Positions 42,970 through 50,072 of a DNA stretch of 57,768 nucleotides are shown here, in pieces. The notes under the pieces were generated by a model that saw nothing but the letters and a program-made list of their open reading frames with translations, made no database searches and was not told the DNA's origin. The stretch is from Abditibacteriota bacterium (GTDB taxonomy: Bacteria > Armatimonadota > UBA5829). Position numbers and translations under genes: made by a program. Numbering within the stretch: the first letter of the stretch is position 1; every line of letters starts with the position of its first letter. The stretch lies in contig JAFSVJ010000060.1 in the NCBI GenBank assembly GCA_017445025.1, positions 1-57,768 of the forward strand, in the 5' to 3' direction.

Positions 42970-44555
42970 TATCTGCTTCCACCTGAAACACAAGCAGAGT
43001 GACATGCACTGTGACATGCACTGTGACATGCATCGTGACAAGCACTGTGACATGCATCGTGACAGGCGTCATGACATGCTGTATGGTTATAACATGCACT
43101 GTGGCAAGAATCATTTCTCATAAAGGTTTGGAAATCAGGATTGGCTTTTGTTAAGTAATGAGCCATATCATCAATCTTAGGATCAGGATTACCCATAAGA
43201 TATCTTGCCATATGATATCTTGAATATGTATCAAAGTCAGCATCGTCGGCAAGCTCTTCGTTTGCTTGTTCCTCAAACATCTGTCTGTAATAATCCTTTG
43301 TGGCTTCCACATCACAATCCCACATCTTTTGATGAACCACTTCATTTATTTCATTAAAAGCTTCCTCAATATCTCTTGAACTAATAGACCCCTCCGGAGT
43401 TATGGCATTTAAGATAATTGATTGATAAACATTATCCGGAGTCTTACCGGGGGCTAAAAGTCTAACCAAATTCATAGGATCCAAACTCTTAATGGCCATA
43501 AGCCCCTTTTCTTGAAGGAAATTACACAAAATAGATAGAATTTGTTGTGTTCCCAATTCAAGAAGATACCCGGCTTCCACCATGGTCAAATCTTTACAAA
43601 TCTTTCCTTTTTGACCAAATCCGGAGAGACCGATTCTTGGGCTGTCCCACTCCGTATCGGACCAATTGGGACCACCAACAGGAGCCTTATTTCCTCTTTT
43701 AAGAAAAGTTAAACCAAAGAGTAAAATCAGTCCGGCAATAATATATTTACCGTTCTTTTTCCAAATATCCTTAGTTTTGTTTACACCTTCTTTAACCACT
43801 TTGCCTTGTTCATCTTTTTCCAAAGAATCATAGTCATAGTCTTTAAGGTCAAAGAATTCGGCCGGAACATAGAACTGCTGTCTAAAATCAAACTTTGTAT
43901 AAGGATTATTTTTGTGAACAATCATGGTAAACCAATATTTACCGTTATCATCTTTTTGTCCCTTATAGTCAATAAGATAGCCGGAATCGTTCATTATGGC
44001 TTTTTCGGTTCTGATTCTAAACTTAGCTTTTTCCTCATCTGTCACCTTTTCTCCGGAAACTTCATAGGGGAAATGCCAGTAAACCGTATAATGCTCCATT
44101 CCTTGATCCCAAATAAGAGGAGACCAGTTTAAGAACACAAGTTTTTCGCCCTTGTCTGTGGTGGTATAACCTTCATAACCGGCACCGTAAAAGTCAGTGG
44201 CATATTTTATAACCCAAATGGCACTTTCTTTTAACCTGTCACCACCATCAATATCTATAGGGTAAAGTCCGTTGCTGTCACCTTTACCAATTTTGATTTT
44301 TCTTCTGTTTGTAGAACCGTTTTCATATACGGTAGAATTTTCATAATCAAAAAAAGGTTGAGCCTTGTCAAAGCCTTGCATATCAAAGCCTGACATGGTA
44401 TCTCCCGGAAATGACCATTTGACTTTATAAATAATTATTTGTCTTCCTGATTTTGTTAAAGATACATCTACTTCACACCAACTTATATTTCTTGATGCAA
44501 AAAGAGGCATAACAAAAAATAAAATCATTAAGACCAAAAAAGCTTTAAATTTCAT
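42969..44555 (-). CDS. DUF2207-like membrane protein with C-H-x-A repeat tail
   Basis: 528 aa. Signal peptide at residues 1-20 (MKFKAFLVLMILFFVMPLFA), then an extracytoplasmic beta domain to about 265, as in DUF2207 proteins. One membrane helix lies at about 270-287 (YIIAGLILLFGLTFLK). The cytoplasmic part has LTMVEAGYLLELG...ILSILCNFLQEKGLMAI, the DUF2207 C-terminal pattern. Residues 484-523 form a tandem repeat: ten Cys at spacing four (six once), nine of them followed by or near His, with Ala before each Cys. The tail ends VSGGSR. It overlaps the radical SAM gene by one base. AGAGGA Shine-Dalgarno. The tail is predicted on the cytoplasmic side, where the enzyme would act. Confidence 0.85.
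   Translation of the reverse strand: MKFKAFLVLMILFFVMPLFASRNISWCEVDVSLTKSGRQIIIYKVKWSFPGDTMSGFDMQGFDKAQPFFDYENSTVYENGSTNRRKIKIGKGDSNGLYPIDIDGGDRLKESAIWVIKYATDFYGAGYEGYTTTDKGEKLVFLNWSPLIWDQGMEHYTVYWHFPYEVSGEKVTDEEKAKFRIRTEKAIMNDSGYLIDYKGQKDDNGKYWFTMIVHKNNPYTKFDFRQQFYVPAEFFDLKDYDYDSLEKDEQGKVVKEGVNKTKDIWKKNGKYIIAGLILLFGLTFLKRGNKAPVGGPNWSDTEWDSPRIGLSGFGQKGKICKDLTMVEAGYLLELGTQQILSILCNFLQEKGLMAIKSLDPMNLVRLLAPGKTPDNVYQSIILNAITPEGSISSRDIEEAFNEINEVVHQKMWDCDVEATKDYYRQMFEEQANEELADDADFDTYSRYHMARYLMGNPDPKIDDMAHYLTKANPDFQTFMRNDSCHSACYNHTACHDACHDACHSACHDACHSACHSACHSACVSGGSR
42990..43106 (-). repeat. Tandem 12-bp repeat coding C-H-x-A
   Basis: About nine to ten 12-bp units (variants of TGTCACxxTGCA) coding CHSA or CHDA at residues 484-523 of the DUF2207-like protein. 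One unit is altered to CYNHTA. Confidence 0.9.
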
Positions 44556-44591
44556 AATTTTCCTCTTAAAATATTTATGGAATAAAGCCTG

Positions 44592-44713
44592 TTTCCCTAA
44601 ATAGCATAAACCATACCTGTCCCCTCCGTTAATTTAAAGAATAACTTTTCTGCTTTCTGTTTTAGGAAAGGTGACAATTCTGCTTTCAGCTTTTTACTTT
44701 ATACTTAGGGAAA
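44592..44713. repeat. Inverted-repeat element (MITE-like)
   Basis: TTTCCCTAA.TA..ATAAA at 44592-44610 is mirrored by TTTATACTTAGGGAAA at 44698-44713, enclosing about 90 bases with a repeated TTCTGCTTTC. No clear target-site duplication was seen. It lies between lemA and the DUF2207-like gene. It may be a mini-element or just a long-range RNA stem. Confidence 0.35.
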
Positions 44714-44724
44714 TATTCAAAAAA

Positions 44725-44740
44725 AGCCCTGTAAAGGGCT
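44725..44740 (-). terminator. Terminator after lemA
   Basis: AGCCCT pairs with AGGGCT around a 4-base loop, followed by a U-run on the minus strand. It separates lemA from the DUF2207-like gene. Confidence 0.8.
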
Positions 44741-44747
44741 ATTAAGA

Positions 44748-45293
44748 TTAAAATTCAACTTTAACGTTCTTCTTTTCTTCTTCTTCTGCTGCAAAGTATT
44801 CACGAGCTGTAAAATGGAAAATCATAGCAAAGAGTGAACCCGGAAACATTTGAATTGCTGTATTAAATGAATAAACTGCGTCATTATAGTATTGTCTTCT
44901 TGAAGCAATTTTGCTTTCAAGGTCAGATAATTCATTTTGCAAATTCATAAAGTTTTCATTTGCTTTTAATTCAGGGTAAGCTTCGGCTACAGCAAAAAGA
45001 GTTCTCAAAGTGCCTGTAAGCATATTGTTAGCTTCTGCGGCATCGGCAACGCCCTTTGCGTTATCCATCATACTTCTTGCTTTTGCAACACCTTCAAAAA
45101 CTTCTTTTTCGTGAGCTGCATAACCCTTTACAGTTGAAACTAAGTTAGGAACCAGATCAAATCTTTTTTTGAGCATAACATCAATTTGTGCCCAAGTAAG
45201 ATCACATTTGTTTCTGATTTGAACCAAACCGTTGTATTGGCCGATAATCCACAAAATTACCACTACAACAACGGCACCGATAATCCATACCAT
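44748..45293 (-). CDS. lemA: LemA family protein
   Basis: 181 aa, normal LemA length. One N-terminal membrane helix (MVWIIGAVVVVVILWI), then the LemA core: YNGLVQIRNKCDLTWAQIDVMLKKRFDLVPNLVSTVKGYAAHEKEVFEGVAKAR, ending YYNDAVYSFNTAIQMFPGSLFAMIFHF. The role is not settled; LemA genes often neighbour DUF2207 or TPM-domain membrane proteins, as here. AAGGAG Shine-Dalgarno and a good promoter (45334-45362) just upstream. It ends in its own terminator, so it is co-located but not clearly co-transcribed with the radical SAM genes. Confidence 0.93.
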   Translation of the reverse strand: MVWIIGAVVVVVILWIIGQYNGLVQIRNKCDLTWAQIDVMLKKRFDLVPNLVSTVKGYAAHEKEVFEGVAKARSMMDNAKGVADAAEANNMLTGTLRTLFAVAEAYPELKANENFMNLQNELSDLESKIASRRQYYNDAVYSFNTAIQMFPGSLFAMIFHFTAREYFAAEEEEKKNVKVEF

Positions 45294-45333
45294 AGAGAAA
45301 TCTCCTTATTTATGTTTTATATATCTATAAATT

Positions 45334-45362
45334 ATTATATCATATTTAAGATAATTTTTCAA
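45334..45362 (-). promoter_or_regulatory. Promoter of lemA
   Basis: Minus strand TTGAAA (45357-45362), 17 bases, TATAAT (45334-45339), about 40 bases before the start. Bases 45363-45520 are A/T-rich and hold nothing else I can name. Confidence 0.7.
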
Positions 45363-45520
45363 AATTAAAACATTTTTTGAAAAAAAACACACTTCATTTA
45401 AGTATTTATATATCCACATAAACAGACTAACAAAAATATAAATTTTATTAATTTAAAAATCAAATGTTATAAACCAAAAATCAAATAGATATTTATATAT
45501 CAAATTATAGATTTTAAAAA

Positions 45521-45550
45521 TTGACACACATTGACTAATTATGTTATAAT
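45521..45550 (+). promoter_or_regulatory. Promoter of the cobalamin riboswitch transcript
   Basis: Perfect TTGACA (45521-45526), 18 bases, perfect TATAAT (45545-45550). The expected start point is about 45557, at the 5' edge of the riboswitch. Confidence 0.85.
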
Positions 45551-45557
45551 AAATGTA

Positions 45558-45742
45558 GAATTGGAAAAGGGAAGATGGTGAAAATCCGTCACGGACCCGC
45601 CACCGTAAGCAGGGACGAAATTCGTTTTATGTCACTGAGGGAACTCGGGAAGGCTCGAAAATTAGAATGATCTGTAAGTCGGGAGACCTGCCATTAAATT
45701 TATGTTATATTTATAAAATCTTCGTGGATTAAGGTTTATAAA
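45558..45742 (+). ncRNA. Cobalamin riboswitch
   Basis: Contains the conserved core: GGTGAAAATCC at 45577, then CGGACCCGCCACCGTAAGC and the B12 box GTCGGGAGACCTGCC ending at 45692. A hairpin follows at 45710-45742, with arms TTTATAAA / TTTATAAA and CTT/AAG around CGTGGATT. Its loop GTGG can pair with the CCAC of the core, as expected for the L5-L13 kissing interaction. The next gene on the same strand is a prepilin-like protein at 45872, with no transporter or cobalamin gene between. How switching works is unclear: the region 45736-45763 has a possible weak A/U hairpin with a U-run. Confidence 0.9.
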
Positions 45743-45871
45743 AAGAAATAACATATCTTTTTAATATGCCTGATTTTTCATCAATTATAAATCACTCTCT
45801 TTCGCCAATCAATTACAAAAACGTAAATTCCAAATACTCCTAAAAAACATTTTACAAAATGAGGTATTATT

Positions 45872-46579
45872 ATGAAAAAAGCTTTTACATTAATTGAACT
45901 GTTGGTAGTCATTGCCATTATAGCTATTTTGGCAGCAATTCTCTTCCCCGTTTTTGCTCAAGCAAGAGAAAAAGCTCGAAGAACACAATGTATATCAAAC
46001 CTTAAAAATGTAGGTATGGCAATGATTCTCTATGCCGACGACTATGATGAGACCTATGTATCTATGAACAACTGGAAACAAAAAATAGATGATTATGTAA
46101 AAAACAAGGACATATACTACTGTCCCTCTCGCCCCGCCATTAAACAAGCACAAAACTGGTTTTTGGGACAAGCTGTCAACTTAGGTTCCGTAAACGGTGC
46201 CGTTGACGGTGTTCAAGGCTTGGTAGACTTTGCCACCGGAAGCGGTATAGGTCAAGCACAAATAAAAAGTGCAGGTGAAAAAATAATGCTTGTTGAATGG
46301 GGTAGAGGCTCTGACGGCTTTGGTGGTTGTAATGCCGGTGCTCCCGTAGGAGATATTGTTTTAGGAACAAAGCCGTCCAGCAACTGGGCTTGCTATGCCG
46401 GACACAACGGTCAAACCACCATAACATTCTGTGACGGTCATACAAAAGGTATAAGACCAAGCGAATTTCACTCTAATATTATTGATGTAAATGCTGACGG
46501 AAGTTTCAAAACCTCCGGCGGAGAAGTGACCCCCGTTGCCGAAAACATTTGGCGACAATTCTGGGATGTCACATATTAA
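45872..46579 (+). CDS. Prepilin-like protein behind a cobalamin riboswitch
   Basis: 235 aa. Leader MKKA, then [20 protein letters not shown] and [39 protein letters not shown]; here Ala replaces Gly at the -1 position, which the peptidase usually tolerates. The C-terminal half is rich in Gly and has [14 protein letters not shown]. Cys at YYCPSR and GGCNAG. Shine-Dalgarno GAGGT, 7 bases from the ATG. It is the only gene downstream of the riboswitch before a terminator, so B12 control of this protein is the straightforward reading. Known B12-regulated genes are for uptake or B12-free enzymes, so this assignment is unusual. Confidence 0.8.
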   Translation: MKKAFTLIELLVVIAIIAILAAILFPVFAQAREKARRTQCISNLKNVGMAMILYADDYDETYVSMNNWKQKIDDYVKNKDIYYCPSRPAIKQAQNWFLGQAVNLGSVNGAVDGVQGLVDFATGSGIGQAQIKSAGEKIMLVEWGRGSDGFGGCNAGAPVGDIVLGTKPSSNWACYAGHNGQTTITFCDGHTKGIRPSEFHSNIIDVNADGSFKTSGGEVTPVAENIWRQFWDVTY

Positions 46580-46660
46580 AATCAATTATTAAAGCAGAAT
46601 GCAAAAACATAAAGTATAAAAATCTCCCCCTTAGAGTTGTTCTCACAAAACAAAAAACAA

Positions 46661-46685
46661 AAAAAGCACCGAAAGGTGCTTTTTT
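46661..46685 (+). terminator. Terminator after the riboswitch-linked prepilin
   Basis: AAAAAGCACC/GGTGCTTTTT with a GAAA tetraloop and U-run. Confidence 0.9.
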
Positions 46686-46770
46686 AATAATAATCTACCA
46701 TTAACAATCCACATTAATTGTGTATTTTAAAAATTTTTTTATATTTTTTTACAAAAACCCTTTTTACCCC

Positions 46771-46800
46771 TTGACAAAAGGTATCATTTTGTGATATAAT
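46771..46800 (+). promoter_or_regulatory. Promoter of the tRNA pair
   Basis: TTGACA (46771-46776), 18 bases, TATAAT (46795-46800), 26 bases before the first tRNA. Confidence 0.85.
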
Positions 46801-46825
46801 ATATATGCGACTTAAAATAGTTTGT

Positions 46826-46901
46826 TCCCTGATAGCTCAATTGGCAGAGCATTTGACTGTTAATCAAAGGGTTCCTGGTTCGAGTCCAGGTCGGGGAGCC
46901 A
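46826..46901 (+). tRNA. tRNA-Asn (GTT)
   Basis: Full cloverleaf: acceptor TCCCTGA/TCGGGGA (one G-U), anticodon stem TTTGA/TCAAA with loop CTGTTAA, T-loop GGTTCGAGTCC, discriminator G, and CCA encoded in the DNA. Confidence 0.95.
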
Positions 46902-46920
46902 TTTTTTTGTGTTTTTTTAT

Positions 46921-46995
46921 GCGTCGGTAGCTCAGGGGTAGAGCATCGCCCTTTTAAGGCGGGTGTCGTGGGTTCGAAGCCCACCCGACGTACCA
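46921..46995 (+). tRNA. tRNA-Lys (TTT)
   Basis: Acceptor GCGTCGG/CCGACGT, anticodon loop CTTTTAA, T-loop GGTTCGAAGCC, discriminator A, encoded CCA. It is 19 bases after tRNA-Asn and shares its promoter. Confidence 0.94.
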
Positions 46996-47019
46996 TTATG
47001 GTTAAAACCAAAATTAAAA

Positions 47020-47037
47020 CCACTCAAAAACGAGTGG
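47020..47037 (+). terminator. Terminator after tRNA-Lys
   Basis: CCACTC/GAGTGG stem with a 6-base loop, followed by ATTTTTTGTTTTT. Confidence 0.85.
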
Positions 47038-47064
47038 ATTTTTTGTTTTTTAAATACCATTTTT

Positions 47065-47094
47065 TTGATTTTTACCAAAAAAATGTGATATAAT
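47065..47094 (+). promoter_or_regulatory. Promoter of the first metallophosphoesterase
   Basis: TTGATT (47065-47070), 18 bases, TATAAT (47089-47094). Start point about 47101, only 3 bases before the ATG at 47104, so the transcript is probably leaderless. Confidence 0.7.
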
Positions 47095-47103
47095 AATATT
47101 GTT

Positions 47104-48051
47104 ATGTATAATCTTTTAAATCTTTTGACGGCACAGGGGTTTGGGATTCCCATATTAATTCTCCTTGTAATTATCCTTCTCCCTTCGGTCATAAAAAAAG
47201 TTAAGTCAATTCTTTTGACCTTAATTATTATAATCATTGCAGCGGCGGGGTGGCTCTATTGGGAAAACGAGCCCCGTCTTGTTGAAACAGATATTGATTT
47301 AGGTTTGGAAAAACCCATTACCATTGCTTTCCTTTCTGATTTTCACCATAACACCACAATTCCTTGGGCAACAGACGAAGCTGTCCGCAAATGCAACAAT
47401 ATTGAGCCTGACATCATTATCTTAGGCGGTGACTTTAAAACCCACTTTGACAAATCTTCTCTTCCCGATGAATTCTTAGAAAAACTCGCCAAACTCAAAG
47501 CAAAAAATATATACTATGTTTGGGGCAATCACGACCTTTTTGAAGAAACAAAAAAGGCTTCCGAAAAAATGAATGATTTGGGCTTTAAACCCTTAGGAAA
47601 CAGGACCATTCTTTTAGAAAATAAACTGTATCTTTCAGGTGTAGACTACGAAGTTCCCAAAAAAGAAATAAAAATCACAAGCAAAGAGAAAATCCATTAC
47701 ATCAATTATTCTGTCATAAAAATGGAAAAGCTCTTAAAAAACATTCCCGACGGCTCAAAAGTAATTTTCGTCTCTCACATGCCCCAAAATTTTATGAGAG
47801 ATTTTTATGACCTAAATGTTTTAAAAAACAAGAAGATTCTGTTTTTGGCAGGTCACACCCACGGAGGACAGGTAGTCCTTCACGACAAAGACAGAGAAGA
47901 AATAGCACAAAAAAGATTTCATATAGATACACTTTCCGGCTTAACGGATAAGGAAGGTCAACCTGTATACATTTCTCCCGGTATAGGATCAAGTTATTTT
48001 CCTTTAAGGTTTAACGCAAAGCCTGAAGTGACTGTTTTAAACATAAAATGA
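47104..48051 (+). CDS. Membrane-anchored metallophosphoesterase 1
   Basis: 315 aa. Two hydrophobic stretches at about residues 12-50, then a calcineurin-like domain (YkuE-like). Metal motifs: LSDFHHN, LGGDFKT, WGNHDLF, HTHGGQ. The tail SPGIGSSYFPLRFNAKPEVTVLNI is typical of this subfamily, whose members include a UDP-diacylglucosamine pyrophosphatase-like group. Substrate unknown. First of three tandem paralogues. Its stop overlaps the next start by four bases (ATGA), so translation is coupled. No Shine-Dalgarno, in keeping with a leaderless message. Confidence 0.85.
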   Translation: MYNLLNLLTAQGFGIPILILLVIILLPSVIKKVKSILLTLIIIIIAAAGWLYWENEPRLVETDIDLGLEKPITIAFLSDFHHNTTIPWATDEAVRKCNNIEPDIIILGGDFKTHFDKSSLPDEFLEKLAKLKAKNIYYVWGNHDLFEETKKASEKMNDLGFKPLGNRTILLENKLYLSGVDYEVPKKEIKITSKEKIHYINYSVIKMEKLLKNIPDGSKVIFVSHMPQNFMRDFYDLNVLKNKKILFLAGHTHGGQVVLHDKDREEIAQKRFHIDTLSGLTDKEGQPVYISPGIGSSYFPLRFNAKPEVTVLNIK

Positions 48052-48989
48052 ACGCATATTGGTATGTTAAAGGTTTTGTATTGGCATTCTTTAATGAAAG
48101 TATGTTCAGATGGACCAATATTACATTCCTTTCAATTTTATTTATTATAAACGCTTTAATAGTAATTGTTTTAATTGTCAAAGTTCCGAAAAAGTGGAAA
48201 TGGGGAGCCTTGATACTGTCTTTTCATATTCTCTTATGGTTTTTTTTATGGGAAAATCTACCTGAGGTAAAAGAAACAGAATATCATATAGGCAAAGAGC
48301 CATTAAAGATAATCCAGTTAACGGATTTTCATTTCAATACAAGTCAAGTATGGATAATAGACAAGGCCATTAGAAAAGCCAACAGTGAAAATCCGGACAT
48401 TGTGGTTTTGACAGGAGATTACAAAACCGACATATCCCAAAATGATCTAAGCCCTTGGGTCTTTGATAAATTAAAAGAAATCAAAGCAAAAAAAGGGGTA
48501 TATCTTATATTCGGCAATCATGATAATTTTCAAAATCCCGAAAAAATGAGAAAAGAATTTGAAAATTGCGGAATAACTCTTATTCACAAAAAAAACATAG
48601 AAATATCCTCGGATGTATATTTAACGGGACTTGATTTTGAAGACATATATTTCAGAGATTTAAGAGCAAGTTTGAAAAACCTTCCCAACAGATCTATATT
48701 CCTTTTCCACAGTCCAAGGCAATTGTTTGAAGGCTTTTTTGATATGAAACTTTTGGAAGGGAAAAATGTTTTGTTTTTAACGGGACACACCCATGGAGGA
48801 CAATTTATGTTCCCATGGACAAATAAGGACTTAAAAGCAGAGCAAGAGATGGGAATTAAACACCTAAACGGCTGGCTAAATCTCGGAGAGAATAAAGTTT
48901 ATGTATCAAAAGGTTTAGGCACATCCTATTTCCCTTTAAGACTAAGAGCTAAACCGGAAGTGACTGTAATAAACATTTTGCCTGAATAA
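48048..48989 (+). CDS. Membrane-anchored metallophosphoesterase 2
   Basis: 313 aa. Hydrophobic segments near residues 22-45 and 52-68 (ITFLSILFIINALIVIVLIVK, GALILSFHILLWFFLW), then the same phosphoesterase domain: LTDFHFN, LTGDYKT, FGNHDNF, GHTHGGQF. Ends SKGLGTSYFPLRLRAKPEVTVINI. Closely related to the other two copies, so it arose by local duplication. A repeat-rich gap follows (48989-49080) before copy 3. Confidence 0.85.
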   Translation: MNAYWYVKGFVLAFFNESMFRWTNITFLSILFIINALIVIVLIVKVPKKWKWGALILSFHILLWFFLWENLPEVKETEYHIGKEPLKIIQLTDFHFNTSQVWIIDKAIRKANSENPDIVVLTGDYKTDISQNDLSPWVFDKLKEIKAKKGVYLIFGNHDNFQNPEKMRKEFENCGITLIHKKNIEISSDVYLTGLDFEDIYFRDLRASLKNLPNRSIFLFHSPRQLFEGFFDMKLLEGKNVLFLTGHTHGGQFMFPWTNKDLKAEQEMGIKHLNGWLNLGENKVYVSKGLGTSYFPLRLRAKPEVTVINILPE

Positions 48990-49080
48990 AATATCACCCC
49001 CCTACGTCCAGTCAAAAAGTCTATTAAATATCACCCCCCTTAATCCCCCCTTATGTAGTAGGGGGAAAGTAGGTCGGTGT
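48989..49080 (+). repeat. C-rich repeat gap between metallophosphoesterases
   Basis: A 15-base direct repeat AAATATCACCCCCCT at 48989-49003 and 49026-49040, then a CCCCC/GGGGG hairpin at 49045-49065 and a G/T-rich stretch to 49090. This is much more GC-rich than flanking DNA. It resembles other odd intergenic islands at 23297-23375 and 55261-55420. No gene is seen in it. Confidence 0.6.
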
Positions 49081-49126
49081 CCCTTACGTGGTTGATGAAA
49101 ATTAAATATTTAAAATTATAAAAAAA

Positions 49127-50065
49127 ATGTATAATTCCAATCTTATAAATTTATACATCTCCTATATGAAGGAAGATTATTTTATATGGACAAACATATT
49201 AACCTATGTTATTATTTTCATAGGCCTTTTTCTCATATCTTTTATAATAACTCTCTTCCTGCCAAAGAAAACCCGAAAAATAATGGGATTTTTTATTTTC
49301 ATAACCTTAGCATATTACATTGCCTCCGGTTATATGGTTGATGTAAACAGATATGACATTGACATGGGTATTTCCAATCCCGTAAAAATAGTTCAATTAT
49401 CCGACTTACACTTAAACACATCATGTTCCTATTCAGTTGACAATGCCATAAAACTGTGTAATGCTCAATTCCCGGACATTGTGGTTATAACCGGAGATTT
49501 CAAGACAGACCTTAACCAAAAAAACTTAACAAGAGAAAATTTCAAAAAGCTTCGTCATATTCACTGTGATAACATATATGTAATTTGGGGAAACCACGAC
49601 AGATTTCAAGACAAAGAATATATGAAAAAAAGATTTGAAGAATGTGGTATGACTGTCCTTGAAGACAGGCTCGTAAAACTCCAAAAGAATTTCTATATTT
49701 ACGGAACTTCCTACGGAGGAATTAACGACAAATATATACTAAAAGCCTTAAATCGTATTCCAAAAAAGAGCAAATCCGTCATTTTAACTCATTCCGCCTC
49801 CGCTCTTTTCGTGCCTCGTTTTAACAAAGATAAACTGAAAAACAGAGATATTTTATTCTTAACCGGTCATACTCACGGAGGTCAAATTATATTTCCTTGG
49901 ATGAACAAAAAAGAGTTTGCAAGAAAAGTCTTTTATATGAATATATTAAACGGAATGACCTCTGTTTCCGGACAAAAAATCTATGTTTCTAAGGGCATAG
50001 GCACGACTTATGCTCCTGTTCGTTTTGGAGTCAGACCTGAAATAACTGTTTTTAATATAAAGTGA
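49127..50065 (+). CDS. Membrane-anchored metallophosphoesterase 3
   Basis: 312 aa. Two hydrophobic segments (about residues 23-46 and 52-70), then LSDLHLN, ITGDFKT, WGNHDRF and GHTHGGQI as metal ligands. The C-terminal SKGIGTTYAPVRFGVRPEITVFNI matches the other copies. Start at 49127 keeps the N-terminal alignment with copy 2; a Met 13 codons later is possible, and neither has a clear Shine-Dalgarno. Followed 7 bases later by hisH. Confidence 0.83.
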   Translation: MYNSNLINLYISYMKEDYFIWTNILTYVIIFIGLFLISFIITLFLPKKTRKIMGFFIFITLAYYIASGYMVDVNRYDIDMGISNPVKIVQLSDLHLNTSCSYSVDNAIKLCNAQFPDIVVITGDFKTDLNQKNLTRENFKKLRHIHCDNIYVIWGNHDRFQDKEYMKKRFEECGMTVLEDRLVKLQKNFYIYGTSYGGINDKYILKALNRIPKKSKSVILTHSASALFVPRFNKDKLKNRDILFLTGHTHGGQIIFPWMNKKEFARKVFYMNILNGMTSVSGQKIYVSKGIGTTYAPVRFGVRPEITVFNIK

Positions 50066-50072
50066 GAAAAAT

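Noticed and set aside
42967..43053. Upstream in-frame extension of the radical SAM gene with a Cys/Met repeat start (MSQCLSRCMSQCMSQ...)
   Set aside because: It is a second reading frame of the 12-bp repeat of the preceding gene. The ATG at 42969 overlaps the stop codon and gives a clean PqqD-like N-terminus.
42990..43106. CRISPR array
   Set aside because: Repeats of 12 bp without spacers, in frame inside a gene.
42923..43123. Plus-strand His/Cys/Asp-rich reading frame
   Set aside because: Antisense shadow of the same tandem repeat; no Shine-Dalgarno or promoter.
45766..45843. 25-codon reading frame between the cobalamin riboswitch and the prepilin gene (MPDFSSIINHSL...)
   Set aside because: No Shine-Dalgarno, no recognisable feature, low coding signal; possible leader peptide but not supportable.
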